DNA of 10,573 nucleotides from an uncultured archaeon (GTDB lineage Archaea; Thermoproteota; Nitrososphaeria; Nitrososphaerales; Nitrosopumilaceae): the NCBI GenBank assembly GCA_937896495.1, contig CALBNQ010000208.1, positions 1 through 10,573 of the forward strand, in the 5' to 3' direction. Below are positions 1 to 4,469 of the stretch, in pieces (the first letter of the stretch is position 1; each line of letters opens with the position of its first letter). Position numbers and translations under genes: made by a program. Below the pieces are notes generated by a model. It did no database searches. It saw only the letters and a program-made list of their open reading frames with translations, and was not told the origin of the DNA.

Positions 1-347
1 GCCAAGTATTTGGTTTTTCCATTTTGTTTGTATTGACTACGATAAAATCCCAATAACCTATCATTTAGAATCCCTTGAAACTCCAAGGACAGAGTTACAA
101 CACCTTTGATTTTTTGAGATAATTTTATGGATAATTCTTCTTTTTTCTCATCAGTTTTAGGAGTAGATGAAATAATATCATCCCCTAACTTTACAATACA
201 TGATTTTATTTTTATTTCTGCGCAATGCATTGTGATTTTGTTTGTAGGTTTTTTGCAAGAAATTGTAATTGTTTCAGTTCCAGAAAATGTGAATTTTTTA
301 AGATCTGGCTCAAAAGTTAATTGGTAATTAATTGGTTCAGTATCCAC
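1..347 (-). CDS. M1-family aminopeptidase (tricorn interacting factor F2/F3-like), N-terminal part
   Basis: Partial gene: the start lies inside the window and the 3' part runs off the left edge, leaving 115 complete codons. The translation begins (M)DTEPINYQLTFEPDLKKF and continues with the beta-sandwich pattern of the M1 N-terminal domain (FSGTETITI at about residues 21-29). It reaches the conserved GFYRSQY segment at residues 100-106, just before the window ends. In the family this precedes the GAMEN and HEXXH zinc-site region, which is not present here. M1 enzymes are cytosolic zinc aminopeptidases that trim oligopeptides, in archaea often those released by the proteasome or tricorn. The start is GTG at 347; no in-frame ATG exists after the upstream TAG at 386-384. 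A box A-like CTTAAAG at 375-369 lies about 25 nt upstream, which fits a leaderless GTG start. Divergent from the mutase gene. The family call is firm; the substrate is unknown. Confidence 0.85.
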   Translation of the reverse strand, partial: MDTEPINYQLTFEPDLKKFTFSGTETITISCKKPTNKITMHCAEIKIKSCIVKLGDDIISSTPKTDEKKEELSIKLSQKIKGVVTLSLEFQGILNDRLLGFYRSQYKQNGKTKYL

Positions 348-368
348 ATTTTTGATAATTTTAATACG

Positions 369-375
369 CTTTAAG
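369..375 (-). promoter_or_regulatory. Probable box A (TATA) of the M1 aminopeptidase
   Basis: The minus strand reads tacttaaag here. The element is centred about 25 nt upstream of the GTG at 347, the usual archaeal distance from box A to transcription start. It forms half of a 94-bp divergent promoter region shared with the mutase gene. Inferred by spacing only. Confidence 0.5.
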
Positions 376-411
376 TAGATTTTCTATCAAAATTAGAAAA
401 TCAAATAAAGC

Positions 412-420
412 CTTTAAAAC
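412..420 (+). promoter_or_regulatory. Probable box A (TATA) of methylmalonyl-CoA mutase small subunit
   Basis: The sequence ctttaaaac is centred about 26 nt upstream of the ATG at 442. This predicts transcription starting at or next to the start codon. No Shine-Dalgarno-like stretch is seen before the ATG, which agrees with a leaderless mRNA. Confidence 0.5.
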
Positions 421-441
421 AAACAAAACACGAATCACATC

Positions 442-864
442 ATGAAACAAAAAGTAGCATCACGTAATGTCAAGATACTTGTCGCAAAATTAGGCCTTGA
501 TGGTCATGATAGAGGTGCTCTAGTTTTATGTAGAGCGTTTAGAGATGCAGGTATGGAAGTAATCTATTCAGGGTTATTTGCAACCCCAGAAAGAATTGCA
601 CAAATTGCAGAAGATGAAGACGTAGATGCAATAGCAATGAGTTTGCTTAACGGTGCACATGGAACATTGTTTCCAAGAGTAGTAAAAGCACTAAAGAAAA
701 AGAAGATTAATGATGTATTAGTTGTTGGCGGAGGAGTAATTCCAGAAGTTGATCATAAAAATTTGATTAAATCAGGTGTAGACCACGTATACGGTCCAGG
801 CACAACATTGCCTACAATCATTGAGCACATCAATACAGGGGTATCAAAACTAAGAAAATTATAA
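442..864 (+). CDS. mcmA2: Methylmalonyl-CoA mutase, B12-binding (small/C-terminal) subunit
   Basis: A 140-aa cobalamin-binding Rossmann-like domain encoded on its own. It carries the full B12 signature: D20-x-H22-xx-G25 (DGHDRG), where His22 would be the lower cobalt ligand, then S67-x-L69 in MSLLNGAH, then GGG at 96-98. The length matches stand-alone archaeal small subunits; in many bacteria the same domain is fused to the catalytic TIM barrel. With a separate large subunit, not in this window, it would isomerise (R)-methylmalonyl-CoA to succinyl-CoA using adenosylcobalamin. In ammonia-oxidising archaea this step belongs to the 3-hydroxypropionate/4-hydroxybutyrate CO2-fixation cycle. The neighbouring genes are not mutase partners (no epimerase or MeaB chaperone is visible), so the pathway role rests on family knowledge. 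Start ATG 442 follows a box A at leaderless spacing. Confidence 0.93.
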   Translation: MKQKVASRNVKILVAKLGLDGHDRGALVLCRAFRDAGMEVIYSGLFATPERIAQIAEDEDVDAIAMSLLNGAHGTLFPRVVKALKKKKINDVLVVGGGVIPEVDHKNLIKSGVDHVYGPGTTLPTIIEHINTGVSKLRKL

Positions 865-938
865 AAAAATATTTCTATAAATCATCTAAAAAAGAACGCA
901 TAAAAATAAATCAAATATGAAATTAAATTATCTCATAT

Positions 939-1037
939 TTATGAACAGTCTTTGCAATCAGGATCGATACATATTGGATTATGTTTCCCATCTCTTGTAG
1001 GATGTGCAGTATCTCTTCTTCGTTGAGTTCTTGTCAT
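939..1037 (-). CDS. Small Cys-containing hypothetical protein (32 aa)
   Basis: Short ORF with an ATG at 1037 and TAA at 941-939. The 32-residue product has a very basic N-terminus (MTRTQRRR), a DGKHNP turn, and three cysteines in a C-terminal cluster (CIDPDCKDCS), that is C-x4-C-x2-C plus nearby His. The composition looks protein-like: charged head and compact Cys tail with no low-complexity Lys/Asn/Ile runs, unlike chance ORFs in AT-rich DNA. It could bind a metal, although one ligand short of a classical four-Cys site unless His or dimerisation supplies it. A weak box A-like stretch (ctttttagt, around 1069-1061) lies about 27 nt upstream. Tail-to-tail with the mutase gene, 74 nt apart. I do not recognise a family; function unknown. 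Confidence 0.55.
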   Translation of the reverse strand: MTRTQRRRDTAHPTRDGKHNPICIDPDCKDCS

Positions 1038-1157
1038 GATTATCAATACACAAACATAACTAAAAAGGGATTTGGAATGTATTGTAATTATTTCAAAAAT
1101 TGTTGAATTTTTTTAGAAAATTTTTTGATCATTGTTAAATAGTATATTCTCGTAATA
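1038..1157. other. AT-rich intergenic stretch without a recognisable gene
   Basis: Both strands lack a convincing ORF. The stretch probably holds the upstream region of the 32-aa ORF on the minus strand. On the plus strand it holds a box A-like ttaaatag at 1135-1142, which may drive the candidate RNA beginning near 1158-1163. Confidence 0.4.
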
Positions 1158-1268
1158 GAAATAACAAGAAACCGTCATGTCTGCGTCGTAGAGTGATAGG
1201 TTGGAAAACAATTCATGTTATAGGTAGAAATCCTAGATTTGTGTTTTCCCATTTTTTCTTGTTGTTTT
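1158..1268 (+). ncRNA. Candidate structured small RNA
   Basis: About 110 nt with nested complementarity and no credible coding frame. Outer stem: 1158-1171 pairs with 1255-1268 (14 bp, two of them G-U; core aacaagaaa/tttcttgtt). Inner stem: 1203-1210 (ggaaaaca) pairs with 1242-1249 (tgttttcc), 8 bp. Inside it, either 1221-1224/1232-1235 (tagg/ccta) or 1228-1232/1236-1240 (aaatc/gattt) can form a hairpin. The segment 1172-1200 is about 55% G+C in a strongly AT-rich neighbourhood. A box A-like ttaaatag (1135-1142) would place transcription start near 1160, and a T6 run at 1252-1257 could end it. No tRNA T-arm, RNase P, SRP or clear C/D box pattern was recognised. The strand is chosen from promoter and T-run position; expression is not shown. 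Confidence 0.4.
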
Positions 1269-1274
1269 AAAATT

Positions 1275-1463
1275 TCAGAATTTATGATTTTCAATAAAAC
1301 ATTGTTTACATAGTTTGCTACCGATTCTTGTTTTTAAAAATTCAATCTGTTTTGGAGTTAATCTTCCATGTTGAATTAAATTAAATAATTCTTCAGTCTC
1401 AATTCTTTCAAATTCTTTAGTACAAGAACAATTTTTACATTCACAGTTAATCGTTAATCCCAA
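1275..1463 (-). CDS. Small Cys-rich, probably zinc-binding protein (62 aa)
   Basis: The product has an N-terminal cysteine cluster C-x-C-x2-C-x-C (CECKNCSC, about residues 7-14) and a second pair CKQC near residues 52-55. Between them lies a predicted helical segment with a TPKQIEFLKTRI stretch. Two Cys groups separated by a helix suggest a zinc-stabilised fold; this is inference from the Cys pattern. The GRLTPKQIEFLK segment resembles small archaeal zinc-finger proteins of unknown function. The only in-frame initiators near the 5' end are TTG at 1463 and ATT at 1451, so the start is uncertain. A TATA-like element (ttctataaat, about 1487-1478) lies slightly close for the TTG. It follows ilvC on the same strand, behind ilvC's T-rich terminator, so it is probably expressed separately. 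Confidence 0.65.
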   Translation of the reverse strand: MGLTINCECKNCSCTKEFERIETEELFNLIQHGRLTPKQIEFLKTRIGSKLCKQCFIENHKF

Positions 1464-1524
1464 TAATCAAAATTAAAATTTATAGAAATTAGATGTTTCT
1501 GAAATTAAATCAGAAAATGATTAG

Positions 1525-1536
1525 AAAAATAAAAAA
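1525..1536 (-). terminator. T-rich terminator after ilvC
   Basis: Immediately after the ilvC stop (1541-1539) the minus strand reads tcttttttattttt, two T runs separated by one A. No strong hairpin precedes it, which suits the T-tract termination typical of archaea. Confidence 0.5.
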
Positions 1537-1538
1537 GA

Positions 1539-2537
1539 TTATTCTGTGGAATCAGGCCACATCATTTTACGCATTTCTTTACCAACTTTTTCAATTTGGT
1601 GTTCATCATATTCTTTCATGTATTTATCAAATGACTCTTTGCCGTTTTTCTGATATTCAGAAATCCACTCATTATTGAAAGTACCATCTTGAATCATGGT
1701 TAGAACTTTTTTCATGTTCTCTTTGCTTGATTTATCCATGACCATTGGTCCACGAGTCAATCCACCATATCTGGCAGTTTCACTTACTCGTCTCCACATT
1801 CCATTAATTCCATATCTTTGAATCATATCTACGATGAGTTTGAGTTCATGTAAAACTTCAAAGTATGCAATTTCTGGTTGATAGCCTGCTTCAACTAGAG
1901 TTTCAAACGCATTTGTTACCATAGAAGCTGCACCACCACAAAGGTCTGCTTGCTCACCAAACCAATCAGTTTCTACTTCTTCTTTAAAAGCAGTTTTGAT
2001 TAATCCAGCTCTTGCACTTCCAATTGCTTTTGCAATACCTAATGTTCTATCCCAAGCTTTTCCTGTAAAGTCTTGTTCTACTGCAACAATTGCAGGTGTT
2101 CCAAAATTATCAAGATATGTCTCTCTAACTTTAGAGCCAGGTCCCTTTGGTGCAATCATTATAAGATCAACATTGGCCGGAGCTTCAATCCATTTCCAAT
2201 AGATTGCTGCTGCATGAGAAAATGACAATGCTTTTCCATCTGAAAGATTTGGTCCGATTTCATCTTTGTATACTTGACCTTGAATCATATCAGGAATCAA
2301 TATGTGAATAATGTCTGCTTGCTTTGTTGCATCTGCTACTGACATTACTTTGTGACCATCAGCTTCTGCCTTTTTCCAGCTGTTTCCGCCTTCTTTAAGA
2401 CCAATTATTACATTAAGACCAGAGTCCTTCATGTTATTTGCTTGTGCATCACCTTGGATTCCATAACCAATTACAGCTACTGTTTGACTTTTTATTGGGT
2501 CAAGGCTGATATCAGAATCTTTCCATGTTTTTGCCAT
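1539..2537 (-). CDS. ilvC: Ketol-acid reductoisomerase (acetohydroxyacid isomeroreductase)
   Basis: A 332-aa class I (short) enzyme that converts 2-acetolactate or 2-aceto-2-hydroxybutyrate to the dihydroxy acid for valine, leucine and isoleucine synthesis, using Mg2+ and NAD(P)H. The N-terminal Rossmann domain has GYGIQG at 24-29. The expected catalytic residues are present: His108 (SFSHAAA), Lys131 (APKGPG), the Mg ligands Asp191 and Glu195 (DWFGEQ), and Glu227 and Glu231 in FEVLHELKL. Two usually conserved spots differ: the residues after the catalytic His are AAA rather than the common GF-type sequence, and the loop KGPGSKVR has Ser where His is frequent. The cofactor loop (LKEGGNSW, 47-54) ends in Ser, which leans towards NADPH, but this is weak evidence. 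Start ATG 2537, with a possible box A at 2568-2561. No other ilv genes are adjacent. Confidence 0.95.
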   Translation of the reverse strand: MAKTWKDSDISLDPIKSQTVAVIGYGIQGDAQANNMKDSGLNVIIGLKEGGNSWKKAEADGHKVMSVADATKQADIIHILIPDMIQGQVYKDEIGPNLSDGKALSFSHAAAIYWKWIEAPANVDLIMIAPKGPGSKVRETYLDNFGTPAIVAVEQDFTGKAWDRTLGIAKAIGSARAGLIKTAFKEEVETDWFGEQADLCGGAASMVTNAFETLVEAGYQPEIAYFEVLHELKLIVDMIQRYGINGMWRRVSETARYGGLTRGPMVMDKSSKENMKKVLTMIQDGTFNNEWISEYQKNGKESFDKYMKEYDEHQIEKVGKEMRKMMWPDSTE

Positions 2538-2560
2538 ACATTTGGCAACAAATATTGCAA

Positions 2561-2568
2561 ATATTAAC
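2561..2568 (-). promoter_or_regulatory. Possible box A of ilvC
   Basis: The minus strand reads gttaatat, centred about 27 nt before the ilvC ATG. It lies between the 39-aa zinc-ribbon gene and ilvC. If used, ilvC can be transcribed without the upstream gene. Weak match; readthrough from upstream is equally possible. Confidence 0.3.
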
Positions 2569-2576
2569 TATCATAC

Positions 2577-2696
2577 CTAAATTTCAATTTCTTTGTTACA
2601 AGAACGACACTTTACAATCATTTTTTTGTCAGGTATTCGATGAAATCGTTTAGAACCACAATCAGGACAAATAGGGCATGAACGAATTGGTTTCAT
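2577..2696 (-). CDS. Zinc-ribbon mini-protein (39 aa)
   Basis: Short gene with ATG at 2696 and TAG at 2579-2577. The 39-aa product contains C-x2-C-x2-C (CPICPDCGSKRFH, Cys at 7, 10 and 13) and a distal pair CRSCN (Cys at 33 and 36), 19 residues after Cys13. This is the CxxC...CxxC layout of a rubredoxin-like zinc ribbon, with one extra Cys. The sequence between (RFHRIPDKKMIVK) alternates in a way that fits beta strands. Such ribbons bind nucleic acid or protein surfaces in transcription and translation factors, but the specific role is unknown. It sits 44 nt after the SelB-like gene and 39 nt before ilvC on the same strand. A strong box A-like element (tttttttaaattta) at about 2733-2720 suggests its own leaderless transcript. 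A second upstream ATG at 2706 is out of frame. Confidence 0.75.
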   Translation of the reverse strand: MKPIRSCPICPDCGSKRFHRIPDKKMIVKCRSCNKEIEI

Positions 2697-2719
2697 TATT
2701 AATCATTGGAAATACATTG

Positions 2720-2733
2720 TAAATTTAAAAAAA
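2720..2733 (-). promoter_or_regulatory. Box A of the zinc-ribbon gene, overlapping a T-run behind the SelB-like gene
   Basis: The minus strand reads tttttttaaattta. The TTTAAATTTA part is centred about 28 nt upstream of the ATG at 2696, a good box A distance. The seven Ts at 2733-2727 lie just behind the SelB-like stop codon and could serve as its terminator. One short tract may thus end one gene and start the next. Confidence 0.5.
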
Positions 2734-2740
2734 GATTATG

Positions 2741-3661
2741 TTATAAAATTATGCCACTGCCAAGTATTCTAATTGTTGGAGATTCAGGTTTTAAGATCAC
2801 TGCAATATCACCTGATTTGTAAACAATTGGTTTTTCAAATTTTAATTTAAGAGGAGTAATTGAAACAAACTTTGCTGCTTTGATTTGCAATCCCACACTG
2901 ACCAAACATCCTTGATTTTCAGCAATATCACTTTTGTAAAAAGGACTTTTTGTAAAGTCAAGTTCAAGATCTGAATTTACAGTTACTACACCATCTGCAG
3001 AAATTATATCACCTCTTGAAACTTCATCAGGCTTTACACCCTTTACTGCCAATCCAACTCTAGCAGGACAAATAGATTCAAGGACAGGATCATCATGCAT
3101 TTGAATGGATTTTATCAAGACATCAATTCCCGCAGGAAATAGTTTTAGATTATCATATTGTTTTATTTTTCCATTACTTACTTTACCCAAAATAACAGTT
3201 CCAACACCTTTAACATCAAAACAATGATCAATTAACAATTCAGCAGGATCATCATTTGTAATAGGTTCAAGAGTGTTCATCTCTTCTTTAATTTTGTCTT
3301 GGTCTGCACGAATATAATTTTCAACAACAGTTCCCTTGATCATCATATTTAGTTTTGATTCATCAACATCAAACGTATGAGACAAAATTCCCTTTTCTTT
3401 TTTTAGAGAATCCAAAGCAATAATTTGTTCACCAGTAAATTTGTCTAATTTGTCTACATGAAATATTACATATTCTGCCAGATTTATTGCCTGAAATAGA
3501 GGCTGAATTTTTTCTGGGAATCCATTTGGAATTACCCAAGTTTTGATAATATCAGATTCTTTTCGATCATAAAGAGTCAGATCTGACTCTGTACCTTTTT
3601 TTCCAAATTCGGATGCAATATCTTGCTTACCTAAAACTACAAAATTGATGGATTTTACCAA
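2741..3661 (-). CDS. SelB/EF-Tu-like protein lacking GTPase motifs (archaeal SelB-like, aSelBL type)
   Basis: A 306-aa relative of translation elongation factor SelB/EF1A. Residues 1-115 occupy the place of the G domain but lack a working P-loop: the segment LGKQDIASEFGKKGT does not match GxxxxGK[ST], and no DxxG switch II is seen. Only HVDKLD (68-73) recalls the NKxD motif. Residues about 140-225 are a clear domain II beta barrel: DVKGVGTVILGKV, SIQMHDDPV, and RVGLAVKGVKPDEVSRGDI at 201-219. Residues 230-306 form a domain III-like barrel. Archaea are known to carry such SelB-like proteins without GTPase residues, also in organisms without selenocysteine; their function is unsettled. True SelB is unlikely because GTP binding appears lost. 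The start is TTG 3661, the only good initiator after the TGA at 3670-3668, with a box A (gtttttagag) 26 nt upstream. Confidence 0.8.
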   Translation of the reverse strand: MVKSINFVVLGKQDIASEFGKKGTESDLTLYDRKESDIIKTWVIPNGFPEKIQPLFQAINLAEYVIFHVDKLDKFTGEQIIALDSLKKEKGILSHTFDVDESKLNMMIKGTVVENYIRADQDKIKEEMNTLEPITNDDPAELLIDHCFDVKGVGTVILGKVSNGKIKQYDNLKLFPAGIDVLIKSIQMHDDPVLESICPARVGLAVKGVKPDEVSRGDIISADGVVTVNSDLELDFTKSPFYKSDIAENQGCLVSVGLQIKAAKFVSITPLKLKFEKPIVYKSGDIAVILKPESPTIRILGSGIIL

Positions 3662-3681
3662 TACAATTCAAGAAAAAACAG

Positions 3682-3692
3682 GCTCTAAAAAC
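3682..3692 (-). promoter_or_regulatory. Probable box A of the SelB-like gene
   Basis: The minus strand reads gtttttagagc, centred about 26 nt before the TTG at 3661. This supports the unusual start codon and a leaderless transcript, separate from the metG-hydrolase unit upstream. Confidence 0.45.
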
Positions 3693-3710
3693 CATACGAG
3701 ATAGTTATTG

Positions 3711-4469
3711 TTATGGAAATGAGTTCAAGACGGCAGCATAACTTGCAAATCTGTGATTTGTGGGTTTTACTAATTTTTGACGATATTTTGAAATAGGTTT
3801 TCCAGTTGAACCATTTAATCCCAAAGGACCGTTAACAAATTTTTCTTTATTTGCCCAACCTAAAACCTCATCAGATGGAGCATAATGGTTAACAATTTTT
3901 TTAGTTACAATGTTTTGAAGAATTTTTCCATATTTTTTTGATGAAGGAACATCATCAGTAATAGATGCACCAAAAAAATATACACCTTCAACGATTCCAA
4001 AATTGTTTTTCTTTTTTGAAAGATATTCTAAAGTACTAAGAATTACCTGAGAACCAAGAGAATGTCCAATTAGTCGAATTTTTGTGCCAGGGCTATTTGC
4101 TTTAAAATCTTCTATGAATTTTCCAAGATTACGTCCATTTTTCTTTGCAATAGTTTGTCCAGCCATCAATGATCTTTTTGCAAATTTCATTAAATGTGCA
4201 CCAGTAGTGTTTGAATCATAACTGTATCCAATTACAGGATAGACATAACCCAGTTTACGAAATCTGTTTTTTGCTAAAACTACTTTTGCAATTGCTCCAG
4301 CATTATCATTTCTCAAACCATGAATCATTATAGTTAATTCTTTAGAATCGATTAATTTTTTGAAATCTTGTTTCGGGTATAGATAGTATGAATTATTTTT
4401 GATGGTTTTTCCATTTAGTAAATTATAGTATCCACGAGTCGAAATTCGAGTAACAGGTTTCATAATCAT
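3711..4469 (-). CDS. Alpha/beta hydrolase (lipase/esterase-like), translationally coupled to metG
   Basis: A 252-aa alpha/beta-hydrolase-fold protein. The nucleophile elbow is GHSLGS with Ser137. An oxyanion-hole HG pair lies in MIHGLR (49-53). Asp200 (APSDEVLG) and His239 (TNHRFASY) sit at the right places and spacing for the Asp and His of a catalytic triad. There is no signal peptide or membrane segment, so it is probably cytosolic. The pattern (strand-HSLGSQV, then VYFFGAS, then a late PSDEVL) resembles the DUF726/DUF900-like lipase relatives; the substrate is unknown. Its ATG at 4469 overlaps the metG TGA in an ATGA arrangement, so translation is likely coupled. A second in-frame ATG at 4463 could also be used. 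A tempting but unsupported idea is hydrolysis of an aminoacyl or acyl ester related to MetRS; the neighbourhood alone does not show this. Confidence 0.75.
   Translation of the reverse strand: MIMKPVTRISTRGYYNLLNGKTIKNNSYYLYPKQDFKKLIDSKELTIMIHGLRNDNAGAIAKVVLAKNRFRKLGYVYPVIGYSYDSNTTGAHLMKFAKRSLMAGQTIAKKNGRNLGKFIEDFKANSPGTKIRLIGHSLGSQVILSTLEYLSKKKNNFGIVEGVYFFGASITDDVPSSKKYGKILQNIVTKKIVNHYAPSDEVLGWANKEKFVNGPLGLNGSTGKPISKYRQKLVKPTNHRFASYAAVLNSFP

Noticed and set aside
127..327. Open frame of 66 codons on the plus strand
   Set aside because: It is antisense to the M1 aminopeptidase N-terminus, whose minus-strand translation shows clear family sequence; the plus product is hydrophobic with no recognisable motif.
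1177..1200. Possible C/D-box sRNA (GTGATAG resembles a C box at 1193-1199)
   Set aside because: No matching D box (CTGA) is found at a suitable distance, so the C/D assignment is not supported.
1175..1252. 25-codon minus-strand ORF (begins MGKHKSRIS) within the candidate RNA region
   Set aside because: It is short, without recognisable motif or Cys pattern, and it coincides with the inverted repeats; it remains the main coding alternative to the RNA hypothesis.
1493..2567. Plus-strand open frames opposite ilvC (for example 1493-1678, 1996-2202, 2352-2567)
   Set aside because: They are shadows of ilvC, and the last also of the zinc-ribbon gene's 3' flank; no start context or motif supports them.
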